64,000 nt of DNA from an uncultured Burkholderiales bacterium (GCA_943908475.1 CALTTG010000008.1:1-64000), one strand, 5' to 3'. Positions 9,701 to 18,742 are shown, counted from the first letter of the stretch. Notes: generated from the sequence alone by a model not told the origin. Numbers and translations are program-made.

Positions 9701-10053
9701 CGCTCCATCGGCATCCAGTCCAGGGCGTGCGCCTGCTGCATGGCCGCGTGCGATCGCGCCGACTCGATGGCGCGGTCCATTTGTGACAGCACCTGACGCG
9801 CATCCCCCTGGCCCAACTGCAGGTGAGCCAAGCTGAGTTCGGCCGACTGCAAGGTGGCATACACCCGGTCGACCTCCTGCTGGCAGGCCTGACTTTCGGT
9901 CTGAAGCACCTGCCATTCGCGGTGCGACCACGCCATCATGCCCATGCTCATGGCCGCCACCAGCACGACACCGATGGCCACGGGGGCAAAAGCGCCTTGC
10001 GGACTCTGGCTCTCGTGGCGCTGGCGAGAGGGAGTGGGAACAGGTGTGGACAA
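6781..10053 (-). CDS. Membrane PAS-GAF-PAS-GGDEF-EAL cyclic-di-GMP signalling protein
   Basis: A 1090-residue sensor that probably makes or breaks down cyclic-di-GMP. It has a membrane segment near residues 22-44, a periplasmic helical region, a second membrane segment near 190-207, a PAS domain (about 220-340), a GAF domain (about 350-510), a second PAS (about 525-640), then GGDEF and EAL domains. The cyclase site LGGDEF is intact, with NDSLGHEAGD and RASIGIS around it. The phosphodiesterase domain keeps EALVRL, NVSP, EITES, DDFGTGYSSL and the KIDRSF and EGVE motifs, so both activities are possible. It faces away from the hydrolase gene across 130 nt. The GAF and PAS ligands are unknown. Confidence 0.93.
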   Translation of the reverse strand: MSTPVPTPSRQRHESQSPQGAFAPVAIGVVLVAAMSMGMMAWSHREWQVLQTESQACQQEVDRVYATLQSAELSLAHLQLGQGDARQVLSQMDRAIESARSHAAMQQAHALDWMPMERPTPSSQTQWRQLAEQLLGVRQGFSLDNQAMPPDLGGELARALQKVRQIETTQQVEQAAEARRQRHFDNLTLAMVGALTGAIIWLLFRSHRARRETTEQLALREAQLTAIANSLPDLAFLMDRQGHYLEVFGNNSPLLGRPRDQIVDHGVREFFPTETAEVFLSVIQRTLDSRQTQSLSYPIHVKGTLHHFDSRCSPVDGTDRVIWTVWDVTARRRAEQRLIHMTRLYDFLSHVNQAIVWAQSQSDLLQRVCQTAIHHGRFKKAWVCMATPSDQHFECTAHAGTGTSTALELADLAFSLPARRSDAAPMELTLMDGMAFHCADLSAVPSNTTWVRQAVHEGLLGCAILPLNIGMTTVGFLVLLDQQLNTQDQDEKALLDDVSADLSFALANLQKDALREQAEDRIRLHAAALESSRDGMIVLDRAHRVVSINPAFSDITGYGESDAVGRTPDFLFPDNPFELIDQIRTDIRRVGSWQGEAWCQRKSGELFSTKLSVSAVRNTQGTPTHFVAVLTDITQLKQTEARLAHMAHFDPLTELPNRSMIHQRLEHALSLAGRHQTLMAVLFLDLDNFKTVNDSLGHEAGDLLLKLVAERLRQRVRQEDTLGRLGGDEFVLVLEHLRHPQQAAHVAQAVIETLSAPFCLGEGTAGEVYVRASIGISLYPNDGAKAADLIRQADAAMYQAKRLGRNTFRFYTESMTSQATDRLQLETRLRRAVEQREFVLHYQPLVDLRDRSVKGVEALVRLKVPDATNECLPSIGPDEFIPVMEDTGMIVALGEWVLLEACRQGRQWLDAGLDFGRMAVNVSPSEIRRGGVIERVARVLQQTGFPAHRLELEITESGLMEHGESADFFLQELHQMGVSISIDDFGTGYSSLAYLKRFPVHQLKIDRSFVQDLPGNGNDAQLVSTMITLAHNLRMRVVAEGVEMPDQEAFLSAKGCDTAQGYLFSRPIPAAQLEKLLLRTSGAPSEVASA

Positions 10054-10183
10054 AGCGACGTCGATTCGGACACGGAGCCCATCAGCTTAGGTTAAAAAGT
10101 GACGATGTGTTTCGCAATGGGTCGCGGGACCGCAAAATCCTGTTTGTCTGCGGGGGTGCTCCCCGTCACTAATTCACGCATTC

Positions 10184-11122
10184 ATGAGCTCTGAAACCCC
10201 CTCCCTCTACGCGCAGGTCCACCAGGCCGAATCCCGATTCGTGAACATTCGGGGTCTGAGGCACCACCTGATGTGCTGGGGTGACCCTGCACTGGCCACG
10301 CCCGAGGCCCCATTGGTGGTGATGGTGCATGGCTGGATGGACGTGGGTGCGTCGTTCCAATTTGCGGTGGACGCCCTTCGGGCCCGCCCGGGTTTCGAGC
10401 ATCGTCCGGTGGTGGCCCTGGACTGGCGAGGCTTTGGCCTGACCGAAAATTCGGGGTCAGACAGCTATTGGTTTGGTGACTACCTGGCCGACCTCGATTT
10501 CTTGCTCGACGAGTTGTCTCCCAGCACCCCCATCGACCTGGTGGGGCACTCGATGGGGGGCAATGTGGTGATGCTCTACGCCGGCCTTCGCCCACAGCGC
10601 ATTCGTCGCCTCATCAATCTGGAGGGCTTTGGCATGCCAGACATGCCGCCCGAGCTGGCCCCCAAACGCTACGAAGAGTGGTTCGATGCGCTCAAAAAGC
10701 CCGCCCGCCTGAAAGACTACGCCACGCTCGATGAGGTGGCCGATCGCCTGAAGGCCACCAATCCCTTGCTGCGGGACACCCACGCACGGTGGCTGGCCCA
10801 GCACTGGGCGCACGAAGTGGGCGGTCGCTGGGTGCTCAATGCCGACCCGGCCCACAAGCGGCCTCAGCCCCTGTTGTACAGGCTCCCCGAGGTCTTGACC
10901 TTCTTCCGACGCATCACGGCCCCGGTCTTGTTCGTCGAGGGCGACCAGACCCTGTATTTCATGTTCTTCAACGGGAAATATTCCCGCGAAGAGTTCCTGG
11001 AACGATCCAAGGCCGTGCCACAGTTCACCTTGGCCACCATTGCGGGGGCCGGACACATGCTGCACCACGACCAACCAGAGGAACTGGCCCGTCTGATGGC
11101 CGACTTCCTGCTGGCCTCGTGA
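10184..11122 (+). CDS. Alpha/beta hydrolase
   Basis: A 312-residue alpha/beta-hydrolase-fold protein. The oxyanion-hole motif VHGWMD is near residue 49, the nucleophile elbow GHSMGG has Ser123, and the catalytic His is probably in GAGHMLHHDQP near the C-terminus. The DWRGFGLT segment is typical of soluble esterase/epoxide-hydrolase-like members. No signal peptide is seen, so it should act in the cytosol; the substrate cannot be assigned. prfB starts 42 nt after its stop, with no terminator between them, so they may share a transcript. Confidence 0.88.
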   Translation: MSSETPSLYAQVHQAESRFVNIRGLRHHLMCWGDPALATPEAPLVVMVHGWMDVGASFQFAVDALRARPGFEHRPVVALDWRGFGLTENSGSDSYWFGDYLADLDFLLDELSPSTPIDLVGHSMGGNVVMLYAGLRPQRIRRLINLEGFGMPDMPPELAPKRYEEWFDALKKPARLKDYATLDEVADRLKATNPLLRDTHARWLAQHWAHEVGGRWVLNADPAHKRPQPLLYRLPEVLTFFRRITAPVLFVEGDQTLYFMFFNGKYSREEFLERSKAVPQFTLATIAGAGHMLHHDQPEELARLMADFLLAS

Positions 11123-11164
11123 GAAAATGCGGGTCAGTTGAATCCCACCGAACAAGACAAGATC

Positions 11165-12269
11165 ATGGACATCGAACGCATCAACGCCCTGGGCGCTCAA
11201 ATTGCCGACCTGACCCAGCGGACCTCTGAGCTTCGGAGGTATCTTTGACTGGGATGAAAAATCCCGTCGCCTGAGCGAAGTCAACGCCGAACTCGAAGAC
11301 CCTTCCGTCTGGAACGACCCCAAGCGCGCGCAAGCCCTGGGCAAGGAAAAGAAGGCCCTCGAAGACGTGGTGCTGGTCATTGAATCGCTGACCAGCAACC
11401 TGGCGGACAACGGCGAATTGTTCGAGATGTCCAAGGCCGACGACGACATGGACGGCCTGCAGGCCATTGCCGATGACGTGGCCAACCTGACGGCGTCGGT
11501 CGAGAACCTCGAGTTCCGCCGCATGTTCAGCAACCCGGCCGACCCCAGCAACTGCTTCATCGACATCCAGGCCGGTGCTGGCGGCACCGAAGCGTGCGAT
11601 TGGGCCTCGATGCTGCTGCGCCAGTACACCCGCTATTGCGAGCGCAAGGGCTTCACGGCCACTTTGGAAGACATCACCGACGGTGACACCGCCGGCATCA
11701 AGAGCGCCACCATCAAGGTCGACGGTGAATACGCCTTCGGTTTCTTGCGCACCGAAACGGGTGTTCACCGCCTGGTTCGCAAATCGCCTTTCGACTCGTC
11801 GGGCGGTCGGCACACCTCGTTCGCGTCCATTTTCGTGTACCCGGAAATCGACGATTCGATCGAAATCGACATCAACCCGGCCGACGTGCGCACCGACACT
11901 TACCGCGCCTCGGGTGCGGGCGGTCAGCACATCAACAAGACCGACTCGGCCGTTCGCCTGACCCACATCCCCACCGGCATCGTGGTGCAGTGCCAAGACG
12001 GTCGCTCGCAACACAGCAACCGCGACGTGGCCTGGAAGCGCCTGCGCTCGCGCTTGTATGACCACGAAATGCGCAAGCGCCAGGAAGAGCAGCAGAAGCT
12101 GGAAGACACCAAGACCGATGTGGGTTGGGGTCACCAGATTCGCTCGTATGTGCTGGACCAGAGTCGCATCAAGGATTTGCGCACCAGCGTCGAAATCTCC
12201 AACACCCAGAAGGTGCTCGATGGCGATCTCGACCAGTTCATTGAGGCCAGCCTGAAACAAGGCATCTGA
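11165..12269 (+). CDS. prfB: Peptide chain release factor 2, expressed by +1 frameshift
   Basis: RF2 recognises UAA and UGA stop codons and triggers peptide release. The gene is in two frames. The first 27 codons run from ATG at 11165 to an in-frame TGA at 11246-11248; the rest continues in the +1 frame. Joined, they give about 367 residues, close to the 365 of E. coli RF2. The second part has the stop-codon-reading tripeptide SPF (in RKSPFDSSGG) and the catalytic GGQ (in GAGGQHINKTDSAV). Known RF2 genes use the TGA as an autoregulatory sensor: low RF2 favours frameshifting. This is therefore a functional gene, not a broken one. Confidence 0.97.
11236..11249 (+). other. Programmed +1 frameshift site of prfB
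   Basis: The slippery sequence is CTT TGA C. It is preceded, 3 nt upstream of the CTT, by the internal Shine-Dalgarno-like GGAGG. This is the arrangement used for RF2 in most bacteria: the ribosome pauses at TGA, the SD-like element promotes forward slippage of tRNA-Leu, and decoding resumes at GAC. Only a tiny N-terminal peptide is made when RF2 is plentiful. Confidence 0.95.
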
Positions 12270-12293
12270 CGAACGTCACCCAAGGAAACGCCC

Positions 12294-14966
12294 ATGCGTG
12301 AAGGCACTGCCATGCTGATTCGCCGTGAAGACTACACGGCGCCGGCTTACTGGATCAAGACGGTCGACCTGACCTTCGACCTCGATCCGGCCAAGACCCT
12401 GGTCATCAACAAAATGACCGTGGAACCCAACCCCGATCAGCCGGGCGCCCCGCTGCGGCTGGACGGTGAAGACATCAACCTCACCCGCGTGCTGGTCGAT
12501 GGCGAACCCGTGTCGTTTCGGGTCGAGAGCCAGCAATTGGTGCTCGAGAACTTGCCGGCTCAGCCTTTCAAGCTGGAAATCCGCACCACCTGCGCGCCCG
12601 AGAAAAACACCCAGCTGTCGGGCCTGTACACCAGCAGCGGTGGTTTCTTCACGCAATGCGAGGCCTTGGGCTTCCGCCGCATCACCTACTTCCTGGACCG
12701 TCCCGATGTGATGGCCACCTACCGGGTGCTGCTCAAGGCCGACAAGCTCAAGTACCCCGTGCTGCTGTCCAACGGCAACCTGGTGGAAGAGGGCAGCCTG
12801 GAGGGCGGCAAGCACTATGCCGTCTGGGAAGACCCGCACCCGAAGCCTTGCTACCTCTTTGCCCTGGTGGCGGCCGATTTGGTGGGCCGTGAGCAGCGCA
12901 TCCGCACCCGCGCCGGCAAAGAGCATTTGCTGCAGATCTTCGTGCGTGCCGGCGACCTCGACAAAACCGAACACGCGATGAACTCGCTGATCGCGTCCAT
13001 CGCCTGGGACGAAGCCCGCTTCGGCCTGAGCCTGGACCTCGAGCGCTTCATGATCGTGGCCGTCAGCGACTTCAACATGGGCGCCATGGAGAACAAGGGG
13101 TTGAACATCTTCAACACCAAGTTCGTGCTGGCCAACCCGGCCACCGCCACCGACGTCGACTTTGGCAACGTGGAGAGCGTGGTCGCCCACGAGTACTTCC
13201 ACAACTGGACCGGCAACCGCGTGACCTGCCGCGACTGGTTCCAGCTGTCGCTCAAAGAGGGCCTGACGGTCTTCCGCGACCAGCAGTTCAGCCAGGACAT
13301 GGCCGGCAGCCCCAGCGCCCGGGCCGTGAAGCGCATCGAAGATGTGCGCACCCTGCGCCAGCTGCAGTTCCCCGAAGATGCGGGCCCGATGGCCCACCCC
13401 GTGCGCCCCGACAGCTACCTGGCCATTGACAACTTCTACACGGCCACCGTGTACGAAAAGGGCGCCGAAGTGGTGCGCATGATGCACACCCTGGTCGGCG
13501 AGGCAGGCTTTGCCAAGGGCATGGCCCGGTACTTCGAGCGCCACGATGGCCAAGCCGTGACCTGCGACGATTTCGCGCAAGCCATTGCCGACGCCAACCC
13601 CGACAGCGAGCTGCACCGCCGCCTCGATCAGTTCAAACGCTGGTACAGCCAATCGGGCACGCCACGCGTTCAGGCCCACGGCGAGTACGACGCCGAGCAC
13701 CGCATCTACACCCTGCGCCTGACGCAGACCAGCCTGCCCACGCCCGGCCAACCCTCCAAGCAGCCCTACCTGATCCCGGTGGCCATGGGCTTGGTGGCCG
13801 CCGATGGCCGCAACTTGGAGCTGCACCTGGAAGGCGAAGCGCTGCCCCGGGGCAAAGACACGGTGCTGGTCTTGTCCGAACCCGAGCAGACCTTCACCTT
13901 CGTGCACGTGCCGGTGGCGCCCGTGCCATCGCTGTTGCGTGGTTTCTCGGCACCCGTGGTGCTCGAGACCGAACTGGGCGACGACGCCTTGTTCACCTTG
14001 CTGCAGCATGACCGCGACCCCTTCAACCAATGGGAAGCGGCTCAAAAGTTGGCCTTGCGCCGACTGCTGCGTGCCATTCATGGCCAAGGCGCAGTTGAGC
14101 TGGACGCCCACTTCGCCGCGGCACTGCGCGCGGTGCTCCGCGACCCCTCGCTGGATGCGGCCTTCAAAGACCTCATCCTCACCTTGCCCAGCGAAGGCTA
14201 TGTGGCCGAGCAGCTCGACGTGGTCGACCCGCAGCGCATTCACCATGCGCGCGAAAGCATGAAGCTGCAACTCGCCCACGCCCTTCACGATGACTGGGCC
14301 TGGGCCTATGAGACCCACCAAGACAACGGCGGTTACTCGCCCGATGCGGCCAGCGCGGGCCGACGCGCCCTGGCCAACCTGGCCCTGAGCATGTTGTGCC
14401 TGGATGGCGCCACCCGCCACAATCCCGTGTGGGTGGGCCGCGCGCTGCAGCGCTTCAAGGACGCCACCAACATGACCGATCGCTTCGGCGCCTTGTCGGC
14501 CTTGGTGAACAGCCACGCCGACCTGGCCCCTCAGGCGCTCGAGCGTTTCCATGCCCAGTTCAAGCACGAGGCCCTGGTCATCGACAAGTGGTTCACCCTT
14601 CAGGCCTTGGCGCCCGAGAAGGACGGTCAGGTCTTTGCCCGTGTCAAAGCCTTGATGCTGCACCCCGACTTCACCTTGCGCACGCCCAATCGGGCCCGCA
14701 GCCTGGTCATGGCCCTGTGCCAAAGCAACCCGGCAGCTTTCCATCGCGTCGATGCCGCGGGCTATGTGTTCTGGGCCGACCGCGTCATCGAAATCGATGG
14801 CATCAACCCGCAGCTCGCCTCGCGCCTCGCCCGTGCCATGGACCACTGGCGCCGCTTGGCAGAGCCCTATCGCACGGCCGCCCATGAAGCGCTCAAGCGC
14901 GTGGCTGCCAAGACCGACCTGTCCGACGATGTGCGTGAAATCATTTCACGCGCGTTGCAAGACTGA
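12294..14966 (+). CDS. pepN: Aminopeptidase N (M1 family zinc metallopeptidase)
   Basis: Broad cytosolic aminopeptidase that trims N-terminal residues and completes protein turnover. The substrate-binding motif GAMEN is near residue 262, and the zinc site HEYFHNW (HExxH) with the following KEGLTVFRDQ (third ligand Glu) is near residue 300, all intact. The length of 890 residues fits the E. coli-type PepN (870). The C-terminal ARM-like helical domain is complete. The ATG at 12294 has an AAGGAA ribosome-binding site; a second ATG six codons later is possible. prfB ends 24 nt upstream, and fbp follows 38 nt after the stop. Confidence 0.97.
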   Translation: MREGTAMLIRREDYTAPAYWIKTVDLTFDLDPAKTLVINKMTVEPNPDQPGAPLRLDGEDINLTRVLVDGEPVSFRVESQQLVLENLPAQPFKLEIRTTCAPEKNTQLSGLYTSSGGFFTQCEALGFRRITYFLDRPDVMATYRVLLKADKLKYPVLLSNGNLVEEGSLEGGKHYAVWEDPHPKPCYLFALVAADLVGREQRIRTRAGKEHLLQIFVRAGDLDKTEHAMNSLIASIAWDEARFGLSLDLERFMIVAVSDFNMGAMENKGLNIFNTKFVLANPATATDVDFGNVESVVAHEYFHNWTGNRVTCRDWFQLSLKEGLTVFRDQQFSQDMAGSPSARAVKRIEDVRTLRQLQFPEDAGPMAHPVRPDSYLAIDNFYTATVYEKGAEVVRMMHTLVGEAGFAKGMARYFERHDGQAVTCDDFAQAIADANPDSELHRRLDQFKRWYSQSGTPRVQAHGEYDAEHRIYTLRLTQTSLPTPGQPSKQPYLIPVAMGLVAADGRNLELHLEGEALPRGKDTVLVLSEPEQTFTFVHVPVAPVPSLLRGFSAPVVLETELGDDALFTLLQHDRDPFNQWEAAQKLALRRLLRAIHGQGAVELDAHFAAALRAVLRDPSLDAAFKDLILTLPSEGYVAEQLDVVDPQRIHHARESMKLQLAHALHDDWAWAYETHQDNGGYSPDAASAGRRALANLALSMLCLDGATRHNPVWVGRALQRFKDATNMTDRFGALSALVNSHADLAPQALERFHAQFKHEALVIDKWFTLQALAPEKDGQVFARVKALMLHPDFTLRTPNRARSLVMALCQSNPAAFHRVDAAGYVFWADRVIEIDGINPQLASRLARAMDHWRRLAEPYRTAAHEALKRVAAKTDLSDDVREIISRALQD

Positions 14967-15004
14967 GCCGGCCCCACCTCATCGCATTTCATTGAATCAT
15001 CATC

Positions 15005-16006
15005 ATGACCAAACGCATCAGCCTCACGCAGTACCTGATCGAGCAGCAGCGCGGTGACGCGCAGTTGCCTGCTCAGTTGCGCCTGCTCATCGAAGTGGTG
15101 GCCCGTGCTTGCAAAAGCATCGCCATCAGCGTCAACAAGGGTGCCCTGGGCGACGTGCTCGGCACCGCCGGCAGCGAAAACGTGCAAGGTGAAGTCCAGA
15201 AGAAGCTGGACATCATCGCCAACGAAGTGCTGATCGAAGCCAACGAATGGGGCGGCCACCTGGCCGGCATGGCATCCGAGGAAATGGACGACATGCACGC
15301 GGTGCCCATGCACTATCCCCAGGGCGAATACCTGCTGCTGTTCGATCCCCTGGATGGCTCCAGCAACATCGACGTGAACGTGAGCATCGGCACCATTTTC
15401 TCGGTGCTCAAGCACCAGGGCGGTGAGGTCAGCAACGAGAGCTTCCTGCAGGCCGGCACCCAACAGGTGTGCGCTGGTTACTGCGTCTACGGCCCTCAGA
15501 CCACACTGGTGCTGACCGTGGGGCAGGGCGTGGCCATGTTCACGCTCGATCGCGAGCAAGGCTCGTTCGTGATGACGGCCGACAAGGTGCAAATTCCCGC
15601 CGACACCAAGGAATTCGCCATCAACATGTCGAACATGCGCCACTGGGCCGACCCGGTCAAGCGCTACATCGACGAGTGCCTGGCCGGCAAAGATGGCGTT
15701 CGTGGCAAGGACTTCAACATGCGTTGGATCGCCTCCATGGTGGCCGACGTGCATCGCATCATGACCCGTGGCGGCATCTTCATGTACCCCTGGGACAAGC
15801 GCGAGCCGACCAAGCCCGGCAAGCTGCGCCTGATGTACGAAGCCAACCCCATGAGCTTCCTGATCGAGCAAGCCGGTGGCGCATCGACCAACGGCAAGCA
15901 ACGCATCATGGACCTCCAGCCCACTCAGCTGCACGAGCGTGTCAGCGTCATCATGGGCTCGAAGAACGAAGTGGACCGGGTCACCGGCTACCACCTCGAA
16001 GGCTGA
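15005..16006 (+). CDS. fbp: Fructose-1,6-bisphosphatase class I (housekeeping copy)
   Basis: Hydrolyses fructose 1,6-bisphosphate to fructose 6-phosphate in gluconeogenesis. Class I signatures are intact: the metal-binding DPLDGSSNIDVN near residue 115, the SEEMDD segment before it, and the sugar-binding KLRLMYEANPMSF near the C-terminus. Its length of 333 residues is normal. It follows pepN in the same direction. The window holds a second class I enzyme inside the cbb operon (start 39120); the present copy is nearer the standard length and gene setting of a housekeeping fbp. Confidence 0.96.
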   Translation: MTKRISLTQYLIEQQRGDAQLPAQLRLLIEVVARACKSIAISVNKGALGDVLGTAGSENVQGEVQKKLDIIANEVLIEANEWGGHLAGMASEEMDDMHAVPMHYPQGEYLLLFDPLDGSSNIDVNVSIGTIFSVLKHQGGEVSNESFLQAGTQQVCAGYCVYGPQTTLVLTVGQGVAMFTLDREQGSFVMTADKVQIPADTKEFAINMSNMRHWADPVKRYIDECLAGKDGVRGKDFNMRWIASMVADVHRIMTRGGIFMYPWDKREPTKPGKLRLMYEANPMSFLIEQAGGASTNGKQRIMDLQPTQLHERVSVIMGSKNEVDRVTGYHLEG

Positions 16007-16016
16007 GTCGGCTGAC

Positions 16017-16796
16017 TCAGTGCGCGCCCTGGCTGCCTCGATGGGCCCAGCCAGTGGTGCGCTTCTCGATGAAGGCAAACAGCTCGTACATCACCATGGC
16101 CATGGCGCCGACCACCACCAAGCCGCCGAACGCCAGCCCCATCTGCATCGCAGAGCCGGCCGAGATCAGCAGGTAGCCAATGCCTTCGTTGGAGGCTGTC
16201 ATCTCCGAGACGGTCGTGCCCACGAACGCCAGGGTGATGGCCACTTTCAGTGAGCCATAGAAGTAGGGCATGGAGCGTGGCAAGCCCACCTTCATCAGCA
16301 CATCCCAGCGGCGTGCGCCCAACACCCGAAGCACATCTTCGAGTTCTGGCTCCAAAGTCGCCAGACCGGTTGCGATGTTCACCGTGATTGGGAAGAAACT
16401 GATCAGGAACGACGTCAGGATGGCGGGCCCGGCGCCAATGCCCAGCCACACCACCAGGATGGGGATGAACGCGGCCTTGGGCAGGGCGTTGAAGGCCGTC
16501 ATGAGCGGGTAGATGGCGGCATACGCCAGCCGAGAGCTGCCGATCAAAAAGCCGAGCAGCACCCCCACCACGATGGCGATGCCAAAACCCACCAGCGTGA
16601 CCCACAGCGTGCGCCACGCGTGCTTGAAGATCTCGCCCTTGAACTCCACCAATTGATCGGCAATGCGCGCCGGGCTGGGGAAGATGTATTCCGAGACATT
16701 CAGCGCGCTGCACACGCCCTGCCAGATCAGCAGGACTGCAACGGCCAGCACCCACGGCGCCCACCGCTCCATCTGTCGGGTTGACAAGGCTTTCAT
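16017..16796 (-). CDS. ABC transporter permease (SsuC/TauC type)
   Basis: Inner-membrane permease of a sulfonate/nitrate/pyrimidine-type ABC importer, 259 residues with about six membrane segments. The EAA loop that meets the ATPase is visible around ELEDVLRVLGARRWDVLMKVGLP. The C-terminal half has SEMTASNEGIGYLL, as in SsuC and TauC. The ATG overlaps the ATPase stop by 1 nt (TGATG); a GTG one codon earlier is less likely. It is the last gene of a binding protein-ATPase-permease operon. Confidence 0.9.
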   Translation of the reverse strand: MKALSTRQMERWAPWVLAVAVLLIWQGVCSALNVSEYIFPSPARIADQLVEFKGEIFKHAWRTLWVTLVGFGIAIVVGVLLGFLIGSSRLAYAAIYPLMTAFNALPKAAFIPILVVWLGIGAGPAILTSFLISFFPITVNIATGLATLEPELEDVLRVLGARRWDVLMKVGLPRSMPYFYGSLKVAITLAFVGTTVSEMTASNEGIGYLLISAGSAMQMGLAFGGLVVVGAMAMVMYELFAFIEKRTTGWAHRGSQGAH

Positions 16797-17620
16797 CACG
16801 CCACCTCCTGTGTCGCGGCCATCGCCGTGGGCTTACGCATGGCTCCGATGTGCGCCCGCAGTTCGTGCACGATGGCGGTGAACTCGGGGGTGTAGGTCGA
16901 CTCCAGTTCCCTGGGGCGGGGCAATTCGATCTCGCGCCGCGCCACGATGCGACCGGGGCTCTTGCTCATCACATACACCGTGTCGGCCAGGAACACGGCC
17001 TCTCGCAGGTCATGGGTGACCAAGATCACGTTGAAGCCGCGCTGGGCCTGCAGGTCGCGCAGGGCACACCACAGTTCTTCGCGGGTGAAGGCGTCGAGCG
17101 CACCGAAGGGCTCATCGAGCAACAACATGCGGGGCTCATGGATCAAGGCTCGGCAGATGCTCGCGCGCTGCTGCATGCCCCCCGAGAGCTGCCAGGGGTA
17201 CTTGTCTTCATAGCCTCCCAGCCCGACCGATTGCAGCAGTGCGCGCGCGCGCGCTTCGTACTCGGCGCGTTTGCGTTTGAAGTCGCGGCGGTAGGGCTCC
17301 ACGATCTCCAGAGGCAGCAACACGTTGTCCACCGTGGTGCGCCACGGCAGCAGCGACGGCGCCTGGAAGGCCATGCCCGTGATCTTCAGTGGGCCCGTCA
17401 CCGCCTGCCCATCGATGGTGATGCGACCACGAGACGGCATCTTCAGCCCCGTGGTGAGTTTCATGAAGGTCGACTTGCCACAACCTGAGGGGCCGACGAT
17501 GGCCACGAACTCTCCCTCTCGGATCTTGAGGTCGAGCTGCTCGACGGCAAACTGCTGCTGCGCCAACAACTCGTCGTTGTAGGCCAGCCAGACGTTCTCG
17601 AAATCGACGAATGCAGTCAT
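16796..17620 (-). CDS. ABC transporter ATP-binding protein (SsuB/TauB type)
   Basis: Cytosolic ATPase subunit of the importer. Walker A GPSGCGKST, Q-loop, signature LSGGMQQRASICRAL, Walker B MLLLDEPFGALD and the switch histidine in VTHDLREAVFLAD are all intact. The length is about 274 residues from the ATG at 17620; a GTG five codons upstream is an alternative. It lies between the binding protein (11-nt gap) and the permease (1-nt overlap). The family imports sulfonates, nitrate, thiamin precursors or related compounds, so the exact cargo is open. Confidence 0.93.
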   Translation of the reverse strand: MTAFVDFENVWLAYNDELLAQQQFAVEQLDLKIREGEFVAIVGPSGCGKSTFMKLTTGLKMPSRGRITIDGQAVTGPLKITGMAFQAPSLLPWRTTVDNVLLPLEIVEPYRRDFKRKRAEYEARARALLQSVGLGGYEDKYPWQLSGGMQQRASICRALIHEPRMLLLDEPFGALDAFTREELWCALRDLQAQRGFNVILVTHDLREAVFLADTVYVMSKSPGRIVARREIELPRPRELESTYTPEFTAIVHELRAHIGAMRKPTAMAATQEVA

Positions 17621-17631
17621 GGGAAAGTCTC

Positions 17632-18699
17632 TCACTTGCGCGCTGGGGGCAGCACGTTCAACTCGGCGGGGCTGGGCAGGTAAGCTGGGGTCCAGACCGC
17701 GTCGGGGTTCACGCGGGTCTTGGTGGCGTAGGCGTCGCCCACCTGTGAGGCCATCAGCGACAGGCGGGGCAGCTTGACCTGGCCGAAGCCCTCGGCACGC
17801 GCATCGGGGCTGGCGATCACTTGTTCAATGGCCATCACGAGGCGGCGCTTTTCCAGCTCGGCGTTGATGATGCCGTCGCGCGCTTTGACCGCGGCGATGC
17901 CTGCATCCGGGTTGGCCATCACCTCTTTGGCCCCCTTGGCAAAGGCCTTCAAGAAGGCCTTCACGGCTTCAGGTTTTTCTTTGAGGATCTTGGGTGACGC
18001 GATGATGGCGTTGCCGTACAGCTTCACCCCGTGCTGGGCGTAGGGGAACATCACCACGTCCTGGGGCTTCACGCCTCGGGCTTCGAGGTTGAGCAAAGAG
18101 GTGAACGAGAACCCGGTGATGGCATCGACATCACCCCGCACCAGCATGGTTTCGCGCAGGGGCGGGTCCATGCTCGTCCAAGTGACAGCACCAATCTTGT
18201 TGGCCTTGGCAAAAATCGTCCAGGCTTTGCGTCCGGCGTCAAACACCGGCGCGCCCAGCTTCTTGCCCGCCAAATCGGCCGGGCCCTTGATGCCTGAGCT
18301 CTTGAGGGCAAAAGCGGTGGCTGGCGTGTTGTTGTAAACCATCATGATGGCCACGGGCTTGTTGGGCGCATCAGGGTTGTTGGCATGGAACTCCATCAAG
18401 GCCGCCATGTCGGCCAGGCCCAGGTCATAGGTGCCTGAGGCCACGCGGGTCACGGTGCCGCCCGAGCCACTGCCCGCGTCCACGCTGACGTCCAGCCCCG
18501 CCTGGGTGAAGTAGCCCTTGGCGGTGGGGTAGAGAAAGAGCGCCGAGGGGCCTTCGAAGCGCCAGTCGAGCTGGAACTTGATGGGTGTGGCCGCATGCAC
18601 CGAGTTGGGCAGCAACATGCCCGCAGAGAGGGCGAGGGCGCTCAGGCCGGCAGCGGCGTGAGCCATGGCGGTGCGACGGTTGGGCTTCGAGGCGGACAT
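17632..18699 (-). CDS. ABC transporter periplasmic substrate-binding protein (NMT1/SsuA-like)
   Basis: Captures the solute for the ABC importer. The N-terminus has a twin-arginine-like signal (NRRTAM, then a hydrophobic run ending NSVHAA), so export may be Tat-dependent; a Sec route is also possible. The mature part starts KFQLDWRFEGPSALF and has the NMT1/THI5-like layout with GLADMAALMEF and GTYDLG. The chosen ATG (355 residues) has a GGAG site 9 nt upstream; the frame is open 49 codons further, but this extension crosses the promoter. The cargo is unknown: thiamin or riboflavin precursors, sulfonates and pyrimidines are all imported by relatives. Confidence 0.87.
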   Translation of the reverse strand: MSASKPNRRTAMAHAAAGLSALALSAGMLLPNSVHAATPIKFQLDWRFEGPSALFLYPTAKGYFTQAGLDVSVDAGSGSGGTVTRVASGTYDLGLADMAALMEFHANNPDAPNKPVAIMMVYNNTPATAFALKSSGIKGPADLAGKKLGAPVFDAGRKAWTIFAKANKIGAVTWTSMDPPLRETMLVRGDVDAITGFSFTSLLNLEARGVKPQDVVMFPYAQHGVKLYGNAIIASPKILKEKPEAVKAFLKAFAKGAKEVMANPDAGIAAVKARDGIINAELEKRRLVMAIEQVIASPDARAEGFGQVKLPRLSLMASQVGDAYATKTRVNPDAVWTPAYLPSPAELNVLPPARK

Positions 18700-18718
18700 G
18701 AGAACGGGCTCCGTGGTC

Positions 18719-18742
18719 AAAACTGTATACAAAACGGTATGC
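18719..18742. repeat. Tandem 12-bp repeat over the ABC-operon promoter
   Basis: Two adjacent 12-mers, AAAACTGTATAC and AAAACGGTATGC, match at 10 of 12 positions. The first holds the palindrome GTATAC, which overlaps the predicted -10 box of the binding-protein promoter. GntR-type repressors often bind TGTATACA-like sites. This is a likely operator, but no regulator gene is adjacent. Confidence 0.5.

Noticed and set aside
11240..11250. In-frame TGA in prfB read as a nonsense mutation
   Set aside because: The codon lies in the conserved RF2 frameshift site with GGAGG upstream, so it is programmed, not a defect.
12276..14885. Very long open frame (869 codons) on the minus strand opposite pepN
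   Set aside because: It mirrors the codons of pepN; the predicted protein is Gly/His/Gln-rich with no domain. High GC makes such antisense frames common.
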